Positions 46,801 to 58,155 of a DNA stretch of 64,000 nt are shown here, piece after piece. Position 1 is the first letter of the stretch. Every line of letters starts with the position of its first letter. Origin of the DNA: Pyronema omphalodes. Its lineage: Eukaryota; Ascomycota; Pezizomycetes; Pezizales; Pyronemataceae. A model generated the notes under the pieces. That model saw only the letters and a program-made list of their open reading frames with translations, did no database searches and was not told the DNA's origin. The stretch spans positions 310,001 to 374,000 of the forward strand of contig JAJJXM010000033.1 in assembly GCA_024516155.1 (NCBI GenBank). The letters run 5' to 3'. The position numbers and the translations under genes are program-made.

Positions 46801-47729
46801 TTTTACCTACATACCTACCTACTTACCGGTCCAACGGGCTAGCGGGCTAGATATTGCGGGTTGAGCTGAGGTTAAAACTTTAACTTTATTTGAGTATACT
46901 GTATACTGGTGACAGTTTTCTCAAAGTAAGAAGAAGAAAATTTTAGATTATGATTTTGTGTCGGGTGTAAACAAGGGCTGATCATGAGGAGATCATAAGG
47001 AGATCATCAGGATATCGACAGAGATTATATTACTACACTAATGTACTATAATATATATATGCGTATAATTCATGTATGTAATATAAAAATATAAATATCA
47101 ACACATCACAAGCCAATTAGAAGAGTTTTTTTTAATCATATCTCTGCATTCTTATCCTATCTATCTTAATATCATACATGTACCAAAACCTCATCTACAA
47201 CTCATCTGGAAAAAAAAAAACGAAAAAAATTTTGCCGCCGTAAACCAAAGGAAAAAAACAATGCAAACATGCGATAGACAACAACAATGCAAAACATGTA
47301 AAACAAGCGCTGAAAAAAATAGAACGATATGTGCAACAGTGATCCCGCCCAGTATGCTACACCAACCTCTGAATAGTTGTATCCCTACGTGCCCCGCGTG
47401 TATGTACCCGTGATGTCTTTCCTTTCCTTTCCTTCCCTGCCCTGTCTCTATCCTCCGCTATGTACCTTCCTCCTATAGTTACTATGTCCCAATCCCAATC
47501 CCTCTATTCCCTATTCCTATGTCCTAAACAACCGTCTGATCCATCTTCTAAATCCAAAGTACTCATCCGGGTTTTCTAAACCATTCGCCTGAGTGTAACC
47601 CAAAATCCCAATTTCTGGTGTAGTTGTGTAGTTTTTATCCCGCTTCTTCTTCCTTTTCCTGTTTTCAGTTCTTGCCTTTCTTCTCTCCCGACTCCTTTGA
47701 CACTGTTCACATCCATCAACCTCAGCGAT
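42526..47729. other. Gene-poor stretch, 5.2 kb, with simple repeats
   Basis: Repeats: GATT tetranucleotide at 43824-43863; GGATAGGATA near 44452; CAT(C/G)ACCATGAC(T/C) units at 44720-44755; AGTTTCTAGAG near 45830-45860; GGTTCCTTCTGTTTTC-like units at 46060-46170; CCAACCAACCAACC at 46495-46515; ATACATACCTACCTACTTACC near 46808. Short open frames overlap these and carry no family motifs. A GC-rich knot (CGGCGCCGG...GGTCCCGGTCCCGG) lies at about 45053-45090. Confidence 0.45.
43824..43863. repeat. (GATT)n microsatellite
   Basis: About ten uninterrupted copies of the tetranucleotide GATT. Confidence 0.95.
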
Positions 47730-48188
47730 CTAAGCACCATACACACTCCCACCGTCACCCACCCCATAATCCCCTCCTCTCCCACAATTTCCCTTATGTG
47801 CTCTATAGTCCATCTCGCCTTCCCCAACACAGACACAATGACATTTCTTTCCCGCTCGTTTCGGTTTTGATTTCACTCTGACGACTTTTGATTTCGTTTT
47901 ATTGGAGCGGCCGGTTGCGAGTCTTGGTCCATCAGGTCCTTCGGGGGAGTCGCCGTGGTCACCGTGCGATGATGATGAATTTGTGGAGGAAGTTGAAGAG
48001 GAGGAGGTGTGCGAGTGCTTTTTCTTGTATTCTCTGGCTGATGAGGAAGTGGAACTGCTTGTCGAGGAGGAGGAGGTTCGGGATCGGAACGGGAACTGTA
48101 AAGAAAAAGAAAGGGATGTTAGAATAGGTGCATTTTTGATTATAGTTATAAAAAAGTGAGAAGAGGAAGGGAAACATACGCAACACAT
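47730..48188 (-). CDS. Possible small Ser-rich basic protein with a 9-nt first exon
   Basis: Model: exon 1 at 48180-48188 (ATG plus two Cys codons), an 84-nt intron (48096-48179) with GTATGT donor and TTTACAG acceptor after a pyrimidine run, and exon 2 at 47730-48095. Product about 124 aa. It is Ser-rich (two long Ser/Thr tracts), then basic (KTKSKVVRVKSKPKRAGKK), then Cys/Gly-rich (CHCVCVGEGE). The consensus intron is the main support. The last 30-40 residues could differ if another intron exists, since a second open frame (47576-47836) overlaps the end. No family recognised. Confidence 0.4.
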   Translation of the reverse strand: MCCVCFPSSSHFFITIIKNAPILTSLSFSLQFPFRSRTSSSSTSSSTSSSAREYKKKHSHTSSSSTSSTNSSSSHGDHGDSPEGPDGPRLATGRSNKTKSKVVRVKSKPKRAGKKCHCVCVGEGEMDYRAHKGNCGRGGDYGVGDGGSVYGA

Positions 48189-50399
48189 ATTGAAAGTGAA
48201 TATAATATCAAGAAACCCCCACAATCAAAGTTGTATTTATAGCCCCGAATTCAATATGCGGTGATATCGACTTCTGTACAGTCGATATAATGTGATGAAG
48301 AGTTGTCTAGTTGATTATCGCAGTCCGCTGGTAATTGTTTGTCGTATCTGAATCTGAATCTGTATCCGTATCCGAAATCTTAACAATTCAAACCCCAAGT
48401 TTTACGCGGATGTTTGCGCCTTTAAATACCTCCTGCATCCCTGGGCCCCCCCATCCCATCCCCTGCCTTGTTGCCTGCATGCTTTTTGCTCCTTGTGTAC
48501 ATAGTATGGTGCCGTTACACCAGTGACACCAGTTTCGATCCCCGTGGTACAGTTACAGCCACACGAGCGCGAGCTACAGCTACAGCGGGAGGGGGCTTAG
48601 AGTCCCTCGCCTGGGGCTTCGCTACAAGGCGGGAGCTAAGTTCTAGTTTCTAGTTTCTAGTTCTAGTTCGGTTCGTTGACACCAGGATATTAGCGCAATT
48701 CAACGATGAGGGAAAGTCTTTGCGAGATGCGAGGTTTAGAGGTTGCGAGAAAATGAGTGGGAAGAGTGGGATTACTTGGACTTGTATGTAAAGCTGGTTA
48801 TAGAGATAGGAATAGATTTAACTACTTCTTGTTCCCTATTTCCTATTTTCCTTTTTCCAATTTTCCTATTTTTCTGGCACCTGCCCTGTACTGCAGCCTC
48901 CCTGCAGCCTCTCTGCCCTTTCCATAAACTTCCCTTTCTTCCACATCTGTACATAGGGCTGTTGATGTTGAAAGAAAATATATCCTATCCCCAACACAGT
49001 CTACAGCTGACGTGTGATAGCAACGTATTTTATTCTCCACGGACTCCGCTTCGGAATCCGGGTTCGAATGGTGCTGATATCGATGGTAAGGCGACGACGA
49101 TAGCGATGGCGATGGAGAGGCGATGGCGAGGCGTGCACATTGTACTGCAACGGGCCGGCGTCGGGGGTCGGCAACTGCAACTGCCCTTAAGCTCTCACTA
49201 CTCACGGTTCCCTTCAAGTCAGCAGCTTGAACTCTCGGGCTTCTTTTCTTCTAAACCCTAAGGAAGAACTAAGTTAGATTCAACTGCCTCACCCTCCAAG
49301 CTACTGCTTCAAAGTTCACCATGAATTGCCACTCGGGAAGTTCCCAGCTTGGCTTTGAGCTTCGAGCATCGCGCGTCCGGTATAGTCAGTCGCCTTGAAC
49401 CATGAACCGAACCAAGAACCAAGACCACCCATCTCCCCGCATCCGTATCAGCATCAGAACATGCCAAAGTCGCAAAGTTGCAAAAGCTTCTATGGCAAAT
49501 TTCAAACACAGCCGAAGCCCGAGAACTATGCACGGGGTAAAACTTAATGACCCCCAAGTTTCGATTCTGCCCATGGTGCCTGCCAAGTGCCTGTATGTAC
49601 ACTGCTTACATATCAAACACACAGCTCGACTCTGTTTCTCTTGAAATGAAAAATGCAACCCATACGAGTATGGAGGAAAGAGTTATCTGGAGTATGGCTG
49701 GGTTCTTGGTGCCCTCGATGCCGGGTAAAGCGAAGCGATATGATGGTAAAGCAAAACGGAAGCAACAGCCGTCGTGGCTCGGACCCGGACCCGTAATCGC
49801 CATCGGGATCCCTAGAACCTAAGTTTTGTGGCTTATTTAGAGTTTATCCATTCGCGCAGGAACCCTAGGAACTCGAAGAAATCTGTCAGAAATTGAAGAG
49901 GGGGAGAGAAGGAGCAGAAGGGTTCGTACAGTGGAACTGTAGCTACATAGCTACATAGCTAGTGTGCATGGCAGTTACAGTACGCCACACCCACTTAATC
50001 CTTGAATCCTTAATCCAGAAATAGGGAAGCATAAGAGGATGAGGATGTAAGTGGGGACTAGGCACTAGGAATGTCGACGTTTGTGTGACGTTTGCGCAAC
50101 GTTTGCGTGGCGTTTTCTGGAGTCTAGAGTAGTGTCGATCTGGACTCGTATCAATCGAAGGTTTGACTATTGGCTTTCAATATCGGAGATCTTTGGTTCG
50201 ATTTTCATTTGGCAAACGAGGGCTGGAGGCACGGGAATGATATGGTGATGCGGCAAACAAAAAAAAAACTCCCAAACTTGATCCTGTGCGTGTGGAGATA
50301 TAAGTTAAGAGGATAGGTGATGGACAGATGGAAGATGGATAGAGAAGGTAGGCAATCCGTGATTGAAAATCTAAGAGCCCGATGATATCCCGAACCTAT

Positions 50400-50482
50400 C
50401 CTCCATCTTCTCCATCCTCCATCTTCTCCATCCTCCATCTTCTCCATCCTCCATCTTCTCCATCCTCCATCTTCTCCACCCT
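50400..50482. repeat. 16-bp minisatellite, CTCCATCCTCCATCTT
   Basis: About five near-perfect head-to-tail copies. Because 16 is not a multiple of three, all frames cycle, giving the repetitive Trp-Arg / Glu-Asp-Gly frames on the minus strand that are not genes. Confidence 0.9.
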
Positions 50483-52784
50483 CCATCTTTCATCTTCCGT
50501 CTTATTCCCCCCTCCACAACGTCGGCTGAAACCCCGTTCCCAATCCTCGTATCTGCTATCTACGCATATGTCTTTTGGTTTCAATAACTTCACATATGGT
50601 GCACCATATCCAATAAAGAAGCATCATGATAATTCATCATAATTCATTAGCAGCCAGAAAGAACAAAAGTTTTACGGAAATCCCTCACAAACACAGAATT
50701 CCAAAGTTAAATGTATCAATATCAATTTTCTCCATCATCACATCATCCATAGTATCCATGCCATCTATATTCCCACCTTACCGTTCCATCTTTCAACTCC
50801 CTATATCTCCACATCTCCGCGTCCCATCAGTCTATATGAAAAGCTAATCATTCAAGCCGTCAATCCAGCTCTCATCACCAATTGGACATTGGCTAGCAGC
50901 TACATAAACCCCTACCTCCTTACCGAGTTTCAGTTTCAGCTTTAGCTTTATACTTGCACTATAGTATAGTAGGGTTTTCACTTATGGCTATCATACACGT
51001 TAAGTAGCATGGCGGAGTTCATAAAGCTATGTATGTATGTACAATGTACTATTGTGCGCAAAATGCACGTAAAGGAGATTAAAGATCTTTGCAATCGATG
51101 GAGATGGATGGTCATAAGTTATCACTCAAATATATAGCCTACCGAAAACAGGTGAGCCGGTGAATTTGCATTAAATTGGGAATAGTTGAGTTATCAGCTG
51201 CATGGCGTATAGAGAAATACCCAATGTTAACTAACTGACCTTTATTAACTTGAAATTTAATCAAAATATGTAACAATAGAAGCAACAACAACACACCCCT
51301 GCCAGTATTACAGGAAAAAAATCACAAGCAATATTATCTAAAAAATATTCATAACCTTAAATAGCCGGTAATATGTCTATCCATCAAGCTCTCAAATTCT
51401 ACACACAAACAAATCGACATCGAACCATGCTATGAGCCTTTTTAGCTTCAAGTCACGATTTACCAACACCCAAATGAAACACCGGCGACCGGCCACGTAC
51501 CTTTTCCCATAGCCCTACCATACTCACCTTATCCTAACAATCACCAATCCATTCGCCTAAATATCTACATAAAACCAATAACAGATACGTAGTAGATTGA
51601 TCAGTGGCGCAAAACAGGAACATACACGATTCAAGGTCGATGAAGCATTCTACTTCACAACCCATGACTCGATTGCTCCAATGACAAACCATGACGAAAA
51701 TATACAACAGCAATCCAACATAGCTAGCTGCGTCGCTTCGCAGGTATCTCTTCGCACCTGGTGTTATATTTTATCTACATAGAGGAGAGCAGAGTAATAA
51801 TACCTTAAAATGTTGCAAAGTTTTCCTATTCCATATCAATAAACAGGTACACGAACGAAGGCAAACAAATAGGCAAGCGAACAACGACGCAAACAACCAA
51901 CCAACCAACCAACCGTCCAATCCACTCATCCACTCATCCGCTCCATACCATAAAGCAACAAGATGCCCAGGTATCCGGGTGCCTATATACAGCAGAGTAC
52001 ATATCAGCCATATCAATCACATCAATCATATCAATCAGAATACTACATAAAAGCAGGCATTCCAGTTCCTCACCTGACATAGTATAGCATCAGACCTACA
52101 GATTACGGTGACATATTTCCATAGTCAGTCAAAATTTACCATTTTTACCATATTTACCATTTTACCCGGTATATTTCAATTATCTACCCAAAAAAGTATA
52201 GCTAGCGCTCGTCAGAATTGAAAAGCCGTGATGACGTATATTTATACCAATTTAGACATGTTTAGACATATTTAAACCATCTGCCGGTAAACTCCTCTGG
52301 CTATCGCTGTCGGATAGGAAACTACGAAACTATGAAACAACGCTCTATAAGACTGCTCTCCTCTCCTCTCTTCGCTGCTTGGTTACCCGGTGGCCCCATG
52401 GTTCCTCTCTTTCCTCTTTCCCATTCCTCTTTCCCATTCCCATTCCTCTTTCCTCTTTCTTCCTTCCCATTCTTCTTTCTTCTTACCAATCCAATCCAAT
52501 ACCATACCACGTTTCTTTGATCTACAACTTCTAATGGAATTCAGCTAGCTGTGAATGGTAGGGTAGACTAGATTGAATACACCTGCGACCTGGGACCTGG
52601 GACTTTTGCAGCATCAGGAGGATATTAAAAAGCTTAAGAACAAAGCGTTTGAAAGGCATAGTCAGGCAATGGACCGGAACAGATAACATTCTCTCATGCT
52701 TATGTATAATATACACGTCCATCACATTAACATCACCATACCAAATAATATCATTGATATCATCAACATCAAAATCAACATACC

Positions 52785-52905
52785 ATCACCATACCATCAC
52801 CATACCATCACCATACCATCACCATACCAAACAACAACATCATACCAAACAACAATACCATCACCATACCAAACAACATCACCATACCATACAACATAAC
52901 CATAC
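52785..52905. repeat. CACCATACCAT simple repeat
   Basis: Imperfect tandem units of CACCATACCAT interspersed with ACCAAACAACA, all A/C/T on the plus strand. Confidence 0.85.
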
Positions 52906-53524
52906 AACATAACCAATAATCTTCCGGAGGATACCTACTTTTCTTTCTACTCTAAAATTTAAACTTCACAAAACAATATTTAAAGTTAAACATGGACAAC
53001 TGCAGAATATCTTATTTTTAACCTGCTATATACGAGGGCTTTTAATATAATTAAATGACATTCATAGGGTTTTGGAAAAATCAAATGGCTGAAAAAATAA
53101 AAGAGGAATCTAAAGGATGTAAATGTATCATGCCGGATTGCACAAGTTAACGATCTGACTGGCTGGTTAATGAAAATCTCAATGCCATTACTGCTGGCGT
53201 ATTGTGCCTTGTATGGCAACCAACAGGATATGACGCCCACAATTATCAGGCTCTTGCCCTCACACTATTCCCTCACACTATGCGCCCACATTTAACGTTC
53301 ATCTCATCAAGCTAGTCGGGTCGTGATTCCGAAGAGGAAAAGTCCATATCATTATCAAGTCAAAAGTTAATACTAACACAATTCATAACCATACAAGGCT
53401 TAGACCATAAATACCAAGGCTAACATTAACCTTATCCATGTCATAATAAATTCCCCAGTACATAAGAGAAAGAAAAAAGAAATATGGTCATAATACACTA
53501 ACGGTCATGCAACCCTGGTACTTA

Positions 53525-56500
53525 TTACAAAGCAAAAGGGTTCAAAGAGCGAATTGTTAGGCATCTAATTAATATCACTGTCAGTGTCTTATTCTCATCT
53601 TATAGAGATAAATGGGGTGAAAAGAATCAAGGAACTTGGGATGGCATAAATGAATGAAAAGCGTGTCATCCAAAGTCAAGTAAAAGGGGTACATACGGTG
53701 GACTCTTGGAAAGTTCAGTCTTGAGGTAGACTGGAACCCTGGTGAGCTCGCGAACCTCCTGGATGTATTCACCATTCTCCTCACGGAGGGTGAACATATC
53801 GAGGTACTTGGCGCGTGTAGAAACACCAGCACCATCAGGCTTGGTTTCCTGGGCGGAGACAGACATCTTCGGGTCAGATCTTGTGCGATGAGGAGTTTGC
53901 ACAGTTGTTGGCGAGTTCTTGGTTGGGGTTCCAGGCATGCTCTGAGTAGGACGAGTGATGCCGGCCGGAGCACTCAAACTGGCATTCGAGGCGCTTGAGG
54001 AAGGCGTAGTATCTTCGTTCTCAGATTCATCTGTATTGACTTCCTCATCATCGTCGTCGAATAGGGCATTGACTTCGCCAATAGAGATTGCTGCAACGTC
54101 CACCGCCTGACGCTGGGCCTCATCCCGAGCTTCATCAGCCTTGGCTCTGGCGGCAGCATCCCTAGCGGCAGCAGCTTCGTTGGCGGCGCGCATGGCGGCT
54201 CCTCCCTTAGGTCTCTCGTCCTCCGGAATGTAGACATTCGACTGAACGCCCTTCTCCCAGTACAATTCGAGGACGCGCTTAGTCTTGTCAAACTCGGCCT
54301 TCTGCAATGGAAGCTGGTCGCAGTGGACACGCTTCTCGAAACCATATTCAGGGATCAACACATCAAATGCAGACTCGTAGACACAAATAACGATGGCTTC
54401 GCAGATAAGTTCGCCATTCTGTGCTTTAAGACGCTTGTCAACGGCGCGGCAGAGTTCAATGTGAATGCTCTGCTCTTTGGCGTTCTTGGCAGAGTCCTTC
54501 TTGACGTTGCACTGGTCGGCAGTCTTGCTGAGGAGTTCAACATCCTCTGTAAACTCAACTGCTCCGTTCGAGATAGCAACCTCCAACTGGCGTTGGACAA
54601 TAATGTCGATGTAGCGGCCGATGGGGTTGGTACCGTGCGTATAAACCGGTAGGTTGTAGACGTAATGGTTGTGGAGCTCGTCGGGAAGCTTGCCGGCAGG
54701 GAAGAACTTCGCCTGAGGAAGGGACTTTACAAGCAGGGTTTCTACTCCCTAATCTCATGTTTCAGTAAAGAGGCGTATCAAGGGGGTAATGTTTAAACAT
54801 ACCTTGCGAACATCCGCGTCTTCCAATTTGAACAGACCAGACATTAATGCTGCGCTACTGGAAATGTCAATGTTATAATCCAGGCGGTTAATGCGATTAC
54901 CGAAGGTAGCAAGACGGCGGGGCATTGGAGGTGATTGACGACGGAGCATAGCCTGGGTAGGTAAGGCCGCCACAATCTTCTCAGCAATGAATGAGTTCGT
55001 CTTGATGAGAATCTCTTCGAAGATCTCATACGCGAGTCGCGTCTCAAATACATTCTCAGTATTAGGGACATTCTCGTCATCGGTTTGGTACAACAAACGC
55101 AAAGCTGGGATTTCGCAGTCCACACCGTAACGTTGCTGGCGTGACTTCTTGGCGAATTTCTAAAACACAGTAATCAGTATCCTGTTTTGCCATCGCAGCG
55201 GAGTAGTAGGACTTACCGATAAAACCTTGAAGACACTGCTCAATTCCTCTTTTGATTCCCCTTTATCTTCAGCAAGGAAAGCATCAGCTGCGTTGTAGGA
55301 AACAATAGCATCATTCTGAACAATTGATTTTCCAACCCATGGTTCGCCCTGAACTACTCCATCCCCATCAACAGTAAAGACAACACTGTATGCAAGTCTA
55401 GCCACACCAGGCTTGAAGGAAACCAAATCCTCTCCAAGTTTAGCGGGCAGCATAGGGACATAACGGTTGACCAATTCAACGGCAGTGCCCCTCTTCTTTG
55501 CCTCGCGATCTACCAATGTGTTGGGTTTAACAAAGTGGGCGACATCGGCAATGTGAACACCGACTTCCCAAAGACCTGGGCCAGCTTCATTGACGTGAAA
55601 GGCATTGCTGATCTCGACAGCCTCGTCGGCAGACTTGGGGAGAATACTGAAAGTGCTCATTCCACGGAAGTCCCTGCGATGGGCCACAACGTCCTCGGCT
55701 TCGGTTTCAATAGACCAGTCTTCGAAAGAAACACTGCGGAGGACTGCATCGGAAAATTCGTCCGGTCCAAAGTTGTTGTCCCGGAGAAGTGCATCGGTCT
55801 CTACCTTAAGGTCGCCCATCTCACCCAACATCTCGACAAGGGTTCCAAAAGGATGGAGTGATGTGATCGGCCATCTCTTAATGCACGCAACAAAGATTCG
55901 GTTCTTGTAGGTCTCGTGCTTCTCTACAAAGTCACGAGGCGCTTGCTCAGTCGGGATGGCGATGAGAGGAACTCTCTTATCAGTTGGCTTAAACCAAACG
56001 ATCTTGGGCTTATCATGCGCCCGGTCGTTCTGTGGTCGTGAGTTGTATCCCTCTCGGGCAACCCGTTCGGCCTCCTGCTTTTCCTTTGTAGCTTGGCTGC
56101 TAGGACGTAGTAGTCCCAATGTACTAGAACATGTTAGAAATGTCAAATAAACAATAATGTGGAAATTACCCTGAAAACATCTGGCCTGCAACCCGCTCAA
56201 TGACAGCTACGACATGACCCGCGTACAGCGGCTTTTGTTCGTCGTTGATCTCCTCTTCCTCGACGAGCAAAAGAGATTGACCTTCCACCTCAACATCGTC
56301 ATTTTTCTTTTGAGTAGGGCGCTGTCTCAAACTGCCTCTACGGCGCATTCCACCAGATTGACCTGCTTGATCACCGCTGTCGCCACTGATAACGGCATCG
56401 TTGGGGCTACTGATACTACCACCACGAGTATTGCCGTCTGAACCGGCCATAACGTCCTTCCGTCGCTTCTTCTCCTCCTTCTCCCGCTTCTGCCCCCAAA

Positions 56501-56739
56501 CATCATCGACATCTAGGAGCTCAACGGCGACCAAGTCTCCCTCCAAAGCTCGGTTACGATCCTTGCTACCACAAATGAAGATATCGGCGTCCAGAAGGCC
56601 ATCCTGAGTCGAGACATAGGCGTCACTGCGGTTCTTCTTGTTTACACGAAGAATACCAGATACCAAATGACCATTGCCTAACAAAGCAGGTAAATTGGCC
56701 TGGGGCAAATAAGGAGTGAACAGCGTCTTCCGCTGTTGT

Positions 56740-56771
<32 letters not shown>

Positions 56772-58155
56772 TTGTTGCTGTTGCTGATTGACAATTCCCT
56801 GTCCAGGCTGAAGGCCAAGGCCAAGTTGGGGTACCCCCAGAGCTGCCTGTTGAAGCTGGGCAATCTGCTGTGGCGAAAGTATCCCCGGATTAACCATTCC
56901 AGGGTTCATGAAGAGTCCCTGACCGGCGGCGCCGGGCATCATAAGATTCGGCTGCGGAGGGAACTGGAAGGATCCAAGGGATCCTCCAACGGACGCACGC
57001 GAACGGTGTCCGGGTTGGAAACCCTGATTGAACTGTCCAGTATTCTGGTTTTGTGTGTCAATGGGTTGTTGGTTCTGGTTCTGGTTTCTCCAGTTGTCCT
57101 GATAGTTGCGGGAGCCGGTCCTGGCATGTCCCTGAAAGCCAGAGTTACTTCCTCTACGCTCCACGTTTCCACTAGGAGCCACTTGCTGTGATTGTTGGTT
57201 TGGGTTATTATTATTGAGGCTTGAGTCATTGCCATTCGATTGGGGCGGGAATTGGAAAGCTCCAAGACGACCACCAGCATTAGGACGGCCACCAGCCATG
57301 CCAACGGCCAAACTCTGACTGCGGCCATGTCCAGTTCTAACAGGGCGGGGAGGACCTCCAGCATTCTGGTTGTTACCCTGACCCGGACCAGCTTGGGAGG
57401 CAGCTTGGGAGGCACCGTTGGAGGCGTTATTGGAATCGGTAGCGGTTGTATTGGCGTTAGAACTGGAGCTATCACCAGGAGCGGGGAACTGGAATCCAGC
57501 CTGACCACGTCGCTGCTGGGCAAGTTCGGCAGCCCGCTTGGCTTCAGGCAAGGCAAGAGAATGACGGCGTTGGTGCCCACCAGCACCACCAGAAGAACCA
57601 CCCGGTCCGTTGTTGGGACGACGGGGGGCAGGGCCAGCGCTGGGCATGCTAAACTCTCCAAAGTTTCCACCAGCAGTTCCGGACGACGGTGCTGGTGGGG
57701 GGCCATTGGCCGCTCCCATTGCCGGAAGAGCTGAAACGTTCCTTCGGTGGGCAGAGGGCTGAGTGGGGGCGCCCTGAGGGGCAGAATTTTGTTGGGGTGG
57801 GAACTGGAAGTTCTGCTGGGGGTTCATTCCCATCTGTGGGAACTGCATGTTGTTGAATCCCGGGGGAAGATGAGCCTGGTTTTGCAGCATTCCCATTCCT
57901 CCGTATTGACTATTTTGGAACATCTGTTGCTGCTGAGCTTGCAACATTTCGATTTGCTGCTGAAGGGCCAGCTGCTCAACTGGACACCGTGAATACGCAG
58001 TTAGGATGTGTTCTTAACTTATGAATAGAAAGAGAGATATAGATACCCATGAGGGGGGTCAGCTCAGATGGAGACCGACGGTGGGCGATGTGAAGCCTAC
58101 GGCCTCCGGATCCAGCAGGATTTTGCCCATTCGGATTAAGAGATTGTTGGTCCAT
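53525..58155 (-). CDS. ssd1: Ssd1-type RNA-binding protein (cold-shock and inactive RNB domains)
   Basis: Cytoplasmic RNA-binding translational regulator of the Ssd1/DIS3L2 family, linked to cell-wall mRNA control. Six exons: 58047-58155, 56170-57979, 55217-56123, 54803-55159, 53697-54748, 53525-53564; 1424 aa. The introns are 67, 46, 57, 54 and 132 nt. The last one is needed to add the conserved ending CLTIRSLNPFAL. The N-terminus (about 1-430) is Gln/Asn/Gly-rich and disordered, with a poly-Gln tract near 434-450. Cold-shock-like domain 1 starts at FTPYLPQANLP; domain 2 covers KNRIFVACIKRWP. The RNB region is at about 790-1120 (DFRGMSTFSILP, HIADVAHFV, RYVPMLP, YQTDDENVP, THGTNPIGRYIDIIVQRQL). 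Where active RNB nucleases have clustered Asp (DxxxAxDxDDA), this protein has SILPKSADEAVEI, so it should bind but not cut RNA, as known for Ssd1. Confidence 0.95.
56737..56785 (-). repeat. Poly-Gln CAG/CAA tract in ssd1
   Basis: About sixteen to eighteen consecutive Gln codons, mixed CAG and CAA, just before the first cold-shock domain. Such tracts vary in length between strains. Confidence 0.85.

Larger units (their letters stand above)
48189..53524. other. Gene-poor stretch, 5.3 kb, with simple repeats
   Basis: Repeats: GTTTCTAGTTTCTAG near 48640-48665; TTTCCTATTTTCC units near 48838-48872; the 16-bp minisatellite at 50400-50482; CCAACCAACCAACC near 51898; TTACCATTTTTACCATATTTACC near 52136-52165; a pyrimidine-rich block at 52360-52500; and CACCATACCAT units at 52785-52905. 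No open frame shows family features. Confidence 0.45.

Noticed and set aside
49055..49085. GGTTCGAAT, resembling a tRNA B box
   Set aside because: The flanks do not form a T stem and no acceptor stem or anticodon arm can be drawn.
56939..57734. Long frames on both strands inside ssd1 exon 2
   Set aside because: Shadows of the Gln/Gly-rich ssd1 N-terminus.
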